Numbered from the stretch's first letter, positions 16,537 through 24,868 are shown. The stretch: 43,697 bases of DNA from Sulfurovum sp. (GCA_027068485.1 JAMOSB010000023.1:1-43697); one strand, 5' to 3'. Notes: generated by a model from the letters alone, not told the origin. Made by a program: numbers and translations.

Positions 16537-19377
16537 TTATACCTTGGTAATCTTAACTGCACACTTCTTGTAATCTGTCTGTTTAGACATTGGACAAGTA
16601 GCATCAAGGCATACTTTATTGATAAAGACTTTCTCATCAAACCAAGGTACAAATACCAATCCTCTAGCAGGTCTATTTCGCCCTCTAGTCTCAACTCTGG
16701 CTTTGACTTTTCCTCTTCGTGACTCTATCCAACAGAGACCACCTTGTTTGAGTCCTTTAGCTTTTGCATCTTTAGGGTGCATATAGCAGAGTGCTTCAGG
16801 TACAGCACGGAAGAGCTCTGGAACTCTCATTGTCATCGTACCTGAGTGCCAATGCTCAAGAACACGCCCTGTACACAACCAAGTATCATACTCAGTATCT
16901 GGCATCTCTGGAGGATCCATATACGGTCTAGCAAAGATCTTCGCTTTGTTTGGCAACGCTTTTTTACCCAACTTCTTATCTGGAGCGGTTAGGCTACCTT
17001 GGAGAAGTTTTTTTGCCAACTTACCATAGAATGCGTGAGAAGAACCATTACCTGAATCTTTAACCGCCTTCGCTGCATACGGGTCATACTTGACATTAAA
17101 TCTCCATTGTGTCTCTTTACCATCAACAACTGGCCACTTAAGTCCACGCACTTTGTGGTACATATCAAATGGAGCAAGGTCATGTCCATGCCCTCTACCA
17201 AATGCTGCATACTCTTCAAAGAGGTACTTATGGATAAAGAATCCATACCCTTTAAACTCTTTACCATCAGAACCGATAACTTTTCTGCTATCTCCATATC
17301 CTTCAGTATTATCATACCCTTTTTGGATTGGATCATTTTGGTCAAGTTTATAGCTTCGTGCTATCTCATTACCAAAGAGGATATCAAACATGGTTGTATC
17401 TTCTGAGTATCCCATCTTTTTCGCTTCTTCGATAACACTTGGAAGTGCTTTCTTTCTTGGTCCACTTGGTGCTTGCTCACCCCAAAGATCTTTGACGGTA
17501 AATCTCTTAGAGAACTCTACCCACTGCCATGTATCACTCATCGCATCCCCTACAGGAAGGACTTGTTGTCTCCAGTGTTGTGTACGACGCTCAGCGTTTC
17601 CATACGCACCCCACTTCTCATAAATCATCGCAGAAGGAAGAACAAGGTCAGAAACTTTTGCTGAGATACCAGGGTATCCATCAGAAGTTACGATGAAGTT
17701 ATCCATCTCTCTAGCTGCTTTGATCCAGTGTGTTGCACTTGCACTATCTTGGTAGGCATTACAGACATTAACCCATGCAAACTTCACAAGACCATCTTCG
17801 ATATCTCTATGGATCTTCATGATGTGTTGTTTACCTACACCATTGAGTGTCCCTTGTGGGATCATCCATTTTTTCTCTGTAATCGCTCTGTGTTTAGGGT
17901 TTTTGACCATCATATCTGCTGGGAGTCTATGGGTAAATGTACCAACCTCTCTAGCCGTACCACATGCTGATGGTTGACCTGTAAGTGAGAATGCTCCAGA
18001 ACCAGGAACGGCTTGTTTGTTAAGCATAAAGTGAACATTGTAGCTTAGTGTATTGACCCAAGTACCTCTTGTGTGTTGGTTCATACCCATTGTCCAGAAT
18101 GATACGACTTTTCTACCTTTTTCAATATAGAGTTCTGCGAGTGCTTGAAGCTTCTTCTTGAACGCTTCGATATCCTCATCTGGATCACCCTTCACGATTT
18201 TTGCAGTATAGTCAAGTGTATACGGCTCTAGTGATTTTTTGTAATCCTCAAAAGAGATATGCCAGTGCTTGAGTGTACCAGCGGTATTCTCCATCACATC
18301 ACCCTCTTTGTATCCAAATGGTGCGAGTGCAGGTGCCTCTTTAGCAGAGACAACTTTTTTCATCTCTTTGTTGATGATCTCCATCTCTTTAGCATTATAT
18401 TTACCCTCTTTGAGTGACTTCTCACCCGCTCGTCTCATACCATAACCGATATTGACTGGACCTGCTGCAAAAATCATATTTTGATTGACAAAATCCCAAT
18501 CAATAATGTCCTCTTTACCGCCACCTTTTTTGTCTCTCATGACAATCTCACGCGCAACATAGTTCCAAAGAGCCAAGTCAGTGTTTGGTGAGAAGAGGAT
18601 TTCGATATCTGCGATATCTGAAGTTCTGTGTGTATAGGTCTGGATTGAGACAACTTTTACTCTATCTGGATCAGAGAGTTTTCTGTCTGTTACACGAGAC
18701 CAAAGGATTGGGTGCATCTCTGCCATGTTTGATCCCCAAGAGATAACGGTATCTGTTAACTCAATATCATCATAACATCCACTTGGCTCATCGATACCAA
18801 ATGTTTGGTAGAATCCAACAACCGCAGATGCCATACAGTGTCTAGCATTTGGATCGATCGCATTTGAACGGAATCCTGCTTTCATCATCTTCTGAGCAGC
18901 ATACCCTTCCATAACAGTATATTGACCCGAAGCAAAGACCGCTACACCTTCAGGACCAGATGCCTTGAGTGCTTTCTTCGCATGTTTTTCCATCTCATCA
19001 AAGGCTCGTTGCCATGAGACAGGTTTGAAGTTACCTTTTTTATCAAACTCACCTTTATCATTCATTCTAAGAAGTGGTTGCTTCAATCTATCCGCACCAT
19101 ACATAATCTTAGCGTTGAAGTACCCTTTGATACAGTTAAGCCCTCTGTTGACTGGTGCTGCTGGATCACCTTTGACTGCAACAATCTTACCACCCTTAGT
19201 TGCCATCATGATACCACAACCCGTACCACAGAATCTACATGCTGCCTTATCCCATCTCCAATCTTTTTGCGCCTCATTTGATGACGCTTCAAGTGTTGAT
19301 GGAACAGCAATCCCTACTGCAGAAGCTGCTGACGCTGCTGCTGCACTTTTTAGAAACTCTCTTCTATCTAAAGCCAT
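16537..19377 (-). CDS. napA: Periplasmic nitrate reductase catalytic subunit NapA
   Basis: NapA reduces nitrate to nitrite with a Mo-bis-MGD centre and one [4Fe-4S] cluster. The 946-aa product begins [20 protein letters not shown], a twin-arginine signal. The cluster Cys are 47, 50, 54 and 82 (CX2CX3CX27C), and NARHCMAS supplies the molybdenum ligand Cys181. ATG 19377 is chosen because it follows TGGAGG and gives the Tat signal; an earlier in-frame ATG adds 13 residues with no ribosome site. The length matches epsilon NapA. It is the first gene of the cluster and lies under an FNR-type promoter. Confidence 0.98.
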   Translation of the reverse strand: MALDRREFLKSAAAASAASAVGIAVPSTLEASSNEAQKDWRWDKAACRFCGTGCGIMMATKGGKIVAVKGDPAAPVNRGLNCIKGYFNAKIMYGADRLKQPLLRMNDKGEFDKKGNFKPVSWQRAFDEMEKHAKKALKASGPEGVAVFASGQYTVMEGYAAQKMMKAGFRSNAIDPNARHCMASAVVGFYQTFGIDEPSGCYDDIELTDTVISWGSNMAEMHPILWSRVTDRKLSDPDRVKVVSIQTYTHRTSDIADIEILFSPNTDLALWNYVAREIVMRDKKGGGKEDIIDWDFVNQNMIFAAGPVNIGYGMRRAGEKSLKEGKYNAKEMEIINKEMKKVVSAKEAPALAPFGYKEGDVMENTAGTLKHWHISFEDYKKSLEPYTLDYTAKIVKGDPDEDIEAFKKKLQALAELYIEKGRKVVSFWTMGMNQHTRGTWVNTLSYNVHFMLNKQAVPGSGAFSLTGQPSACGTAREVGTFTHRLPADMMVKNPKHRAITEKKWMIPQGTLNGVGKQHIMKIHRDIEDGLVKFAWVNVCNAYQDSASATHWIKAAREMDNFIVTSDGYPGISAKVSDLVLPSAMIYEKWGAYGNAERRTQHWRQQVLPVGDAMSDTWQWVEFSKRFTVKDLWGEQAPSGPRKKALPSVIEEAKKMGYSEDTTMFDILFGNEIARSYKLDQNDPIQKGYDNTEGYGDSRKVIGSDGKEFKGYGFFIHKYLFEEYAAFGRGHGHDLAPFDMYHKVRGLKWPVVDGKETQWRFNVKYDPYAAKAVKDSGNGSSHAFYGKLAKKLLQGSLTAPDKKLGKKALPNKAKIFARPYMDPPEMPDTEYDTWLCTGRVLEHWHSGTMTMRVPELFRAVPEALCYMHPKDAKAKGLKQGGLCWIESRRGKVKARVETRGRNRPARGLVFVPWFDEKVFINKVCLDATCPMSKQTDYKKCAVKITKV

Positions 19378-19454
19378 ACTATTTCCTCCATAGTTTAATT
19401 TTTCTATACACCACAAATCGATAAAACTGATTTATACTATAAAGATACCTAATC

Positions 19455-19496
19455 ATTATAGCTATCGAAAACTATGGAAATGTTGATTTATATCAA
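19455..19496 (-). promoter_or_regulatory. napA promoter with perfect FNR-type box
   Basis: TTGATTTATATCAA at 19483-19496 matches the FNR consensus TTGAT-N4-ATCAA in all ten fixed positions. On the minus strand a TATAAT (19455-19460) follows after exactly 22 nt. That puts the box centre at about -41.5, the class II activation geometry. The predicted start is near 19448, giving a leader of about 70 nt before napA. Confidence 0.85.
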
Positions 19497-19601
19497 AAAA
19501 AGAGGATTTAATAGATGGAGTTTAAGGAGAGATACAAAAGGGTACACTTTTTTGAAAGAGACCCCTAATCTCAATCAAAAGATAATCATTCTAAGGGTCA
19601 A

Positions 19602-19624
19602 ACTAGGAGAAAAATTCTCCTAGT
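19602..19624 (-). terminator. Perfect 10-bp hairpin after the DUF59 gene
   Basis: ACTAGGAGAA (19602-19611) and TTCTCCTAGT (19615-19624) form a perfect stem with a 3-nt loop, 6 bp past the DUF59 stop. Only a short U stretch follows in the minus-strand RNA, so it may be a weak terminator or an mRNA 3'-end stabiliser. It would separate this operon from napA. Confidence 0.5.
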
Positions 19625-19630
19625 GTACCA

Positions 19631-19939
19631 CTACGCACCACCGAGAGCCTGCTTGACATTCTCATCTGCCATAGAGATATTCCATGCGGGTTTCCACACG
19701 ACTTCGACCTCAACCGTACCCACACCTTCGAGCTTCTCAACTGCCTCTTGTACCCACTGCTTAATCATCTGATGGAGTGGACACCCTTGGGTTGAGAGTG
19801 TCATTACAACATGGACATTACACGCCTCATCAACGATAACATCATAGATCAATCCCATCTCTACGAGATTAAATCCTACTTCAGGATCGATTACCGTACT
19901 GATGGCTTCAAATGCCGTCTCTTTGGTTATATTACACAT
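19631..19939 (-). CDS. DUF59 (MIP18/SufT/PaaD-like) protein
   Basis: The 102-aa protein matches the DUF59 family of iron-sulfur assembly and maturation factors: AISTVIDPEVGFNLVEMGLIYDV at the N-terminus and MTLSTQGCPLHQMI with the conserved Cys. Family members help insert clusters in target proteins. Here the gene is last in an operon with a 12-TM NnrS/CcoN-like protein and a 113-aa orphan under an FNR-type promoter. That suggests a metal-centre repair or assembly job during nitrate or NO respiration; this role is inferred. Confidence 0.88.
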   Translation of the reverse strand: MCNITKETAFEAISTVIDPEVGFNLVEMGLIYDVIVDEACNVHVVMTLSTQGCPLHQMIKQWVQEAVEKLEGVGTVEVEVVWKPAWNISMADENVKQALGGA

Positions 19940-19959
19940 ACTACTTTCTCCTATTATTA

Positions 19960-21195
19960 TTATTGACCATAGGCCAACATCTTTTTGGTCGTGATATAGA
20001 GGAAGATTGCCCCCGCAAAGAGGAAGCTCCCCCCTGCCTTAAAGAGGATATCACACTCAAAGAGTAGACCCAATCCACCCAACACAACACCTGACGCAGT
20101 AAACCCAAACATCACAGAGGCACCCTCTTTAGAGTACATCTCATGCAACATGGGAACCTTCTCCTTACCGACAAGCGGGGCATAGCGTTCAAACCATACC
20201 AAAAAGGGGATGATTTTGTAGAGGTGTCCGATAATCATCAACGAGACAAACCCCAAGAGGAAAAACCACACCGCAGTATGGAGCATACTTTCCGCATCGG
20301 TCAAGAGATAGACCATCCCTGCCATCATCGCAAAGATCAATGAGCCAAAAGCAAAGATCATCGATTTTGCCCAAACATCCACCTCTTTACGCACGGTGAG
20401 CATCGCGATGATATAGATCTGCCAAATATAGAAGAGTGTACCCGCAAAGCTAAGGAGATAGCCTAGTAGCATCCCCCACTCTGTACCCAAAAGGGCTCCA
20501 ATAAAGACTGTACCCACGCCCAAGACAACAAGCTTAAACGCTTGACGAATCGGCATCTCATCAAACCCATGTGCGAGTGAGAACATCGGAATAAGGGTCA
20601 AAGAGAGTCCCATAATCGTCAAGAGTACATACCCTCCAAGCACCGCGTAGACATGGGCTTTGAGCATCAGTGCTACATCGATACTCACACTCCCCGCAAA
20701 ACCTAATGCGATAGAGAAGCCTGTCAAGATACCCAATAGAAGATAACCATTACTCCACTTCACCGTATCTACCGTGAGGTTACGCAGTGCACTCTTTTTG
20801 AGTGTGGCGATATTTTCAAAGGCGAAGATAACCATCCCTGTAAGGACAAGGAGTCCCCCATAGGAGAGGAGTGGAGGCACAAGCCAAAACCCCGCAATCA
20901 TCATCGTCGTCCCCACACCTAGAAGCGGAAGTATCACATAGTAGACATCGACAACCACATGCCCCACCTCAAGTACCACAGGGATCAGCTGTGCCATCGC
21001 ACCGAAGATCACCATCATCACAAAGCCCAATAAAAAGAGGTGCAACCACCCCGCTACCTCCATCTGCTGATAGCTAAATGATGGATCAAAAAAGAGTAGT
21101 GCCATCATGGAGAGAAGATAGAAGATCACCCCATAACGAAAAAATGGGGCGATGAGTTTGAGAGGGGGTGCAAAATCACTAGAGATTGCATTCAT
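19960..21195 (-). CDS. 12-TM NnrS/CcoN-like membrane protein (copy 1)
   Basis: The 411-aa protein is almost entirely hydrophobic, with about 12 helices. Histidines inside or at the ends of helices occur in GWLHLFLLGF (His52), LKAHVYAVLGG and IGHLYKIIPFLVWF, which could bind heme or copper as in NnrS and haem-copper oxidase subunits. The C-terminal block YKIIPFLVWF...PMLHE is shared with the protein at 42011-43303, so the two are paralogues. NnrS-type proteins protect against NO in other bacteria. I cannot confirm that this is a true NnrS family member. It lies between the 113-aa orphan and DUF59. Confidence 0.75.
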   Translation of the reverse strand: MNAISSDFAPPLKLIAPFFRYGVIFYLLSMMALLFFDPSFSYQQMEVAGWLHLFLLGFVMMVIFGAMAQLIPVVLEVGHVVVDVYYVILPLLGVGTTMMIAGFWLVPPLLSYGGLLVLTGMVIFAFENIATLKKSALRNLTVDTVKWSNGYLLLGILTGFSIALGFAGSVSIDVALMLKAHVYAVLGGYVLLTIMGLSLTLIPMFSLAHGFDEMPIRQAFKLVVLGVGTVFIGALLGTEWGMLLGYLLSFAGTLFYIWQIYIIAMLTVRKEVDVWAKSMIFAFGSLIFAMMAGMVYLLTDAESMLHTAVWFFLLGFVSLMIIGHLYKIIPFLVWFERYAPLVGKEKVPMLHEMYSKEGASVMFGFTASGVVLGGLGLLFECDILFKAGGSFLFAGAIFLYITTKKMLAYGQ

Positions 21196-21201
21196 GGTCG
21201 A

Positions 21202-21543
21202 TTAACCATCACAACTGTTTTTGGTCAAATCAGCCTTTTCACTCTCTCCCACCTTGTAAGAAAAGGTAAGCTTTACCGTACCATCTTCAAGGTTCTCTGT
21301 AGCGATATCATAGTTCTCTCCAATCTTAGCAATCAACCCTCCAGGGTTTTTATGGTTGATCATCACCACTTTTTTGGTCGCACTATCGATAAGTTTAAGT
21401 CCTGCCATCGCATTGACCATTGGATCTGGTGGTCCACACTTAGAGGTATCAAACTCAAAATATTGATCCTCACCCATAGTATAGGTAAAAAATGGAACCG
21501 TTGCTCCTGCTACTTCTATTACTTCTTTTGTTATCTCAGACAT
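21202..21543 (-). CDS. Orphan 113-aa protein, first gene of an FNR-type operon
   Basis: I do not recognise this family. The protein is soluble, without signal peptide, and looks mainly beta: VEVAGATVPFFTYTMG-like start, KKVVMINHKNPGGLIAKIG, then TVKLTFSYKVG. It has two Cys, Cys36 in SKCGPPDPMVNAMAG and Cys111 in the C-terminal NSCDG, and one His in INHKNP, which might form a metal site. The start is well supported by AGGAGT and a leader of about 18 nt from a well-defined promoter. It is followed after 6 bp by the NnrS/CcoN-like gene, so a joint role is likely. Confidence 0.7.
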   Translation of the reverse strand: MSEITKEVIEVAGATVPFFTYTMGEDQYFEFDTSKCGPPDPMVNAMAGLKLIDSATKKVVMINHKNPGGLIAKIGENYDIATENLEDGTVKLTFSYKVGESEKADLTKNSCDG

Positions 21544-21568
21544 ATTTACTCCTGTTTTAATTTTTTGT

Positions 21569-21610
21569 ATTATATTAACTTCTAATTAATATAAGCTTGA
21601 CCTATGTCAA
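21569..21610 (-). promoter_or_regulatory. FNR-type promoter of the 113-aa/NnrS-like/DUF59 operon
   Basis: TTGACCTATGTCAA at 21597-21610 is a palindromic box with arms TTGAC/GTCAA, one base per arm from the FNR consensus. On the minus strand TATAAT (21569-21574) lies exactly 22 nt from the box, identical to the napA promoter. The predicted start is near 21562, about 18 nt before the start codon. Confidence 0.8.
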
Positions 21611-21621
21611 TAGCGTTTAAC

Positions 21622-22188
21622 TTACCGAAAGTGCTTCTGAAAGTACCCCTTAACCAGTCCATCAAAGTAACGCATACGCGATTTACCTTTGGGCATTGTA
21701 GCACGCAAAGACTTCATCTGTTGCAAAAAATCTCCGATAGAGTCGGGAAGTGCCTGCTCAAAGTAGCGTCGTATCTGCTTGGCAAATGCGGGAGAGGCTC
21801 CCCCTGTAGAAAATGCCACAGTCAAGTCCCCTTTTTGGACATAAGAGGGGAAGATAAAGTCACAATAGGCGGTGTTATCTACGGAGTTGACCAAGATACG
21901 ACTCCCTCGTGACTCCTTATAGATAGCGTGGTGAAGCGTGGGGGTATCAGTCGCAACAATCACCATATCAAACCCCTCAATATCTCCATGTTGGTAGGCT
22001 CGTGTATGGAAAGTGAGCTGATGGGCATCAATGAGCTTCTGGGTAGAAGGGACGACGGCTAACGCAATCACCGTAATCTCTTGGGTAAAGTCCAAAAGTT
22101 TTACCAACTTCTCGGAGGCGATCACCCCACCACCTACAACCAAGACACGACATGCGTTCATATCCATATACATCGGGAAAAATGCCAT
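21622..22188 (-). CDS. Precorrin-2 dehydrogenase (CysG-N/Met8 type)
   Basis: This enzyme oxidises precorrin-2 to sirohydrochlorin with NAD and may also insert iron to make siroheme. The 188-aa protein has the Rossmann motif VLVVGGGVIASEKLVKLL (14-31) and the conserved VNSVDNTAYCDFIFPS segment whose Asp is the catalytic residue in CysG/Met8, then TVAFSTGGASPAFAKQIR. It has no SUMT domain; SUMT is a separate gene at 24125. It stands divergent from nirDL and shares its FNR box, which ties it to siroheme/heme d1 supply during nitrite respiration. Confidence 0.9.
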   Translation of the reverse strand: MAFFPMYMDMNACRVLVVGGGVIASEKLVKLLDFTQEITVIALAVVPSTQKLIDAHQLTFHTRAYQHGDIEGFDMVIVATDTPTLHHAIYKESRGSRILVNSVDNTAYCDFIFPSYVQKGDLTVAFSTGGASPAFAKQIRRYFEQALPDSIGDFLQQMKSLRATMPKGKSRMRYFDGLVKGYFQKHFR

Positions 22189-22217
22189 CTGCTACCTTTG
22201 TGTCAAAACGCTCCGAT

Positions 22218-22259
22218 ACTATAACAAAAGTTGCCCTCTGTTACTTTGATATGTGTCAA
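22218..22259 (-). promoter_or_regulatory. Minus-side promoter of the shared FNR box (precorrin-2 dehydrogenase)
   Basis: The box TTGATATGTGTCAA (22246-22259) read on the minus strand is followed after exactly 22 nt by TATAGT (22218-22223). The predicted start is near 22211, giving a 23-nt leader. The same box serves the divergent gene on the plus strand. Confidence 0.75.
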
Positions 22260-22287
22260 TCTTAGGTAGACTATGATTGACTATAAT
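22246..22287 (+). promoter_or_regulatory. Plus-side promoter of the shared FNR box (nirDL)
   Basis: TTGATATGTGTCAA (22246-22259) is followed on the plus strand after exactly 22 nt by TATAAT (22282-22287). The predicted start near 22294 lies downstream of the first in-frame ATG at 22273, so that ATG cannot be used from this promoter. This is why I place the nirDL start at 22318. Confidence 0.8.
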
Positions 22288-22317
22288 CCCAAACGATTTA
22301 TGATGGAGTACAACACA

Positions 22318-23313
22318 ATGAAAAACGAACTACTTTACGAGATGCAAAATGCCTTTCCCCTTATAGAGAGACCCTTTGAGGCGGTCGCACATAAACTCAA
22401 TACTACTGAGGAGGAGGTACTCTCCTTGGTCTCACAGCTTAAAGAGGAGCGAATCATCCGACAGACCTCTGCGATCTTCGATACCAAGCGGTTGGGCTAT
22501 CGCTCCTCCTTGGTCGCGTTCAAGGTTGACCCCTCTCAGATAGACCATGCAGTATCACTAATCAATGCCCACCCCGGAGTGAGCCACAACTACCTTCGTA
22601 ACCACGACTACAATATCTGGTTTACGATGGCTGTCGCTCCCGACTCCATACTAGGACTAGAGCAGACCATCGCCATACTCCAAGAGCAGAGTGGTGCGAG
22701 TGATGCGATCATCCTCCCAACACTCAAGATGTTTAAGATCTCTGTCAAGATGGATACCACAGGCAAACGAGCCAAAAAAGAGAAGGTCAAACGCGTCACA
22801 CACAAACCTCTAGCGCTAACCCCTAAGTATATCGCTGTCATCAAAGAGCTACAACAAGATATCAGTGTAACACCTGAGCCATTCAAAGAGGCTATCGAGC
22901 GATTGGGGATGGGGTATGAAGAGTTTTTTACCATCGCCACAACGCTCAAAGAAGCGGGGGTAATGCGTCGTTTTGCCACTATCCTCAACCACCGCAAAGC
23001 AGGCTTTGGTGCCAATGCGATGAGTGTCTGGGCTGTCCCTGAAGCAGAAGGAGAGCGTATCGGACGAGAGATGGCAGAGTTCTCAGCGGTAAGCCACTGC
23101 TACCTCCGCCCGAGCTACCCCAACTGGCCCTACAACCTCTTTGCGATGGTACACGCCAAGACCCAAGAGGCGTGTGATGCCCTCATTGATGAGATGGCAA
23201 AAGAGAGTGGACTCAGTGAGTATAGTAAACTCTACTCTACCCAAGAGTTCAAAAAACAGCGGTTGGTCTACTTCGATGAGAGCTTTGAGGCGTGGGAGAG
23301 AGCCAATAGCTAA
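22318..23313 (+). CDS. nirDL: Siroheme decarboxylase, fused NirDL type
   Basis: NirDL-type proteins remove two carboxyl groups from siroheme to give 12,18-didecarboxysiroheme on the way to heme d1. The 331-aa protein contains two AsnC/Lrp-like units: about 1-155 (HTH region, then HPGVSHNYLRNHDYNIWFTM) and about 175-331 (SAVSHCYLRPSYPNWPYNLFAM). These are the D-like and L-like halves. ATG 22318 is chosen because GGAG lies 9 nt upstream and the promoter start at about 22294 excludes the earlier ATG at 22273. NirG and NirH are not seen, so this one chain may do the whole decarboxylation. AhbAB for heme b is an alternative role. Confidence 0.88.
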   Translation: MKNELLYEMQNAFPLIERPFEAVAHKLNTTEEEVLSLVSQLKEERIIRQTSAIFDTKRLGYRSSLVAFKVDPSQIDHAVSLINAHPGVSHNYLRNHDYNIWFTMAVAPDSILGLEQTIAILQEQSGASDAIILPTLKMFKISVKMDTTGKRAKKEKVKRVTHKPLALTPKYIAVIKELQQDISVTPEPFKEAIERLGMGYEEFFTIATTLKEAGVMRRFATILNHRKAGFGANAMSVWAVPEAEGERIGREMAEFSAVSHCYLRPSYPNWPYNLFAMVHAKTQEACDALIDEMAKESGLSEYSKLYSTQEFKKQRLVYFDESFEAWERANS

Positions 23314-23324
23314 TGAGACAAGCG

Positions 23325-23341
23325 GGGGTTGTCACGACCCC
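23325..23341. terminator. Short hairpin between convergent nirDL and the regulator gene
   Basis: GGGGTT and GACCCC form a 6-bp stem with a 5-nt loop, 11 bp after nirDL and overlapping the last codons of the regulator gene. It lacks a U run in both directions, so it is at best a weak bidirectional terminator. Confidence 0.35.
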
Positions 23342-24036
23342 TTGTAGCCTATCTTCTGCTTAAACCCTGCTAGGCAGTTGGTACAATCTTTAAGCGTATT
23401 GGTCTCTACTATCATATTGAGTGCGGTGGGGTTTAGAATCTCTATCTGATGCTTCTGCACCGTGACAATCCCCTCTTTTTTAAACTTGGTCATAATACGA
23501 GAGAAGGTCTCAGGCGTAAGGTTAAGGATCGAAGCGATCTCATTATTTTTGAGACGGTTGAAGATATCGACCTTTTTAATCATCAAGTCTGCCACCTTCG
23601 CTTCAGAGGAGAGGATCGTCTCTTTGTGTACCAGTGCGGAGAGGAGTACCACCTTCCCTGTCAAGGACTTGATAAGCTCCAAGGAGAACTCAGGCTGACT
23701 AAGATACTCATAGAGTTTACTAAAAGGCAAAAGTCCAATACTCCCATCGGTCACAAACTCACAAGTGGCAGGAAAGCTCTCCTGCTCAAAACAGGCAAAC
23801 TCAGCGATGAGTGCGGGAGCAGTAAGGCGATTGATCTGGACTTGTGAACCTTTGGGAGAGGTCTTATAGAGCTTGGTACTCCCTTTAATCAAGATATGTA
23901 GATACTCACTCTTATCCCCCTCATAGAAGACGATACTATTTTTAGTAAAATGTTTGATATGGGTATAGTCTTGAAGCTCTTTGATATAGGATTTATCTAG
24001 AGCAGAGAAGAGTGGTAGATCATCTAGTTTCAACAT
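23332..24036 (-). CDS. CRP/FNR-family regulator, FNR-type DNA specificity
   Basis: The 234-aa protein has an N-terminal cyclic-nucleotide-binding-like beta domain (about 1-115), a dimerisation helix, and a C-terminal winged helix. Its recognition helix TPETFSRIMTKFKKEG contains Glu176, Ser179 and Arg180, the E-x-x-S-R pattern that reads TTGAT in FNR. The FNR N-terminal cysteine cluster is absent; Cys occur only at 82, 92, 218 and 221, the last two as CTNC near the C-terminus. It could therefore sense NO through heme as DNR/NnrR-type proteins do, or another signal. It lies amid four FNR-type promoters and is their best candidate activator. Confidence 0.9.
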   Translation of the reverse strand: MLKLDDLPLFSALDKSYIKELQDYTHIKHFTKNSIVFYEGDKSEYLHILIKGSTKLYKTSPKGSQVQINRLTAPALIAEFACFEQESFPATCEFVTDGSIGLLPFSKLYEYLSQPEFSLELIKSLTGKVVLLSALVHKETILSSEAKVADLMIKKVDIFNRLKNNEIASILNLTPETFSRIMTKFKKEGIVTVQKHQIEILNPTALNMIVETNTLKDCTNCLAGFKQKIGYKGS

Positions 24037-24060
24037 CTATACTCCTCATTTGATTGCATT

Positions 24061-24066
24061 ATTATA
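24061..24066 (-). promoter_or_regulatory. -10 element of the regulator gene
   Basis: TATAAT on the minus strand lies 24 bp ahead of ATG 24036, in the 88-bp gap after SUMT. There is no FNR-type box here, so the regulator does not appear to control itself by the same geometry. Confidence 0.4.
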
Positions 24067-24124
24067 TAACTTTGCTATATAGAAATCGTACTATACACCA
24101 CAAAGGATAAATATCTACTAATCT

Positions 24125-24868
24125 CTATGCGTTTTGCCCCTCAAACCAGCTGAGTTGTTGGCGTAGTTTGACCACCTCTCCTACCACAATCAATGCAGGT
24201 GTAGGCAACTCTTTTGCCTTCTCATGGATATCGGCTAGCGTCCCTACCACGGTCTGCTGATCGATACGCGTTCCACGGCTAATGACCGCAATCGGGTGAG
24301 AGGCAGGTTTGCCTATCTCCATAAGTTTTTTGGTAATCCTCTCTAGACGGTGAAGCCCCATCAAAAAGATAATCGTATCGTCTGTTTTGTAGTTCTCCCA
24401 AGGGATTTGAGAGTGATCTTTGCCACTCGATTCATGCCCTGTCACTACACGAAAGGAGACTGTCACCCCACGGTGGGTCACAGGGATCCCCGCATACTCA
24501 GGTACGGCTATCGCCGAGGTGATCCCTGGAATAAACTCAAACGACACCCCACGCTCTTGGAGATAGATCCCCTCCTCTCCTCCGCGTCCAAAAACAAAGG
24601 GATCCCCCCCCTTAAGACGCACCACCGTTGTATGTTTACAAGCATTTTGGTAGATGACCTCATTGATCTCCTCTTGGGGGAGGATATGGTGTGAATCCTC
24701 TTTGCCCACATAGACAAACTCACAGCCATCTTTTGCCTCTTTGAGTATCTCAGGGTTTGCCAATCTATCATAGATAATCACATCGGCCTCTTGTACGACA
24801 CGCAGTGCCTTGACAGTCAAGAGTTCAATATCTCCTGGTCCAGCTCCTGTTAAATAGACTTTTCCCAT
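24125..24868 (-). CDS. cobA: Uroporphyrinogen-III C-methyltransferase (SUMT)
   Basis: SUMT adds two methyl groups from S-adenosylmethionine to uroporphyrinogen III, giving precorrin-2, the branch point to siroheme and heme d1. The 247-aa product has the family motifs VYLTGAGPGDIELLTVKAL (4-22), VVRLKGGDPFVFGRGGEE, PGITSAIAVPEYAGIPVTHR and VGEVV near the end. It is the stand-alone form. Its ATG overlaps the nirJ stop (TAATG), so translation is coupled, and it is last of nirC-nirJ-SUMT. The name nirE would also fit, given this context. Confidence 0.95.
   Translation of the reverse strand: MGKVYLTGAGPGDIELLTVKALRVVQEADVIIYDRLANPEILKEAKDGCEFVYVGKEDSHHILPQEEINEVIYQNACKHTTVVRLKGGDPFVFGRGGEEGIYLQERGVSFEFIPGITSAIAVPEYAGIPVTHRGVTVSFRVVTGHESSGKDHSQIPWENYKTDDTIIFLMGLHRLERITKKLMEIGKPASHPIAVISRGTRIDQQTVVGTLADIHEKAKELPTPALIVVGEVVKLRQQLSWFEGQNA

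Noticed and set aside
11116-19377. A napC or napM gene in the nap cluster
   Set aside because: No tetraheme NapC/NirT-like frame with four CxxCH motifs is present; electron input is by NapGH, as is usual in this phylum.
19571-19595. GATAATCATT, which matches part of the Fur box
   Set aside because: Only 10 of 19 consensus positions match and no second half-site is next to it. In an A/T-rich gap this is expected by chance.
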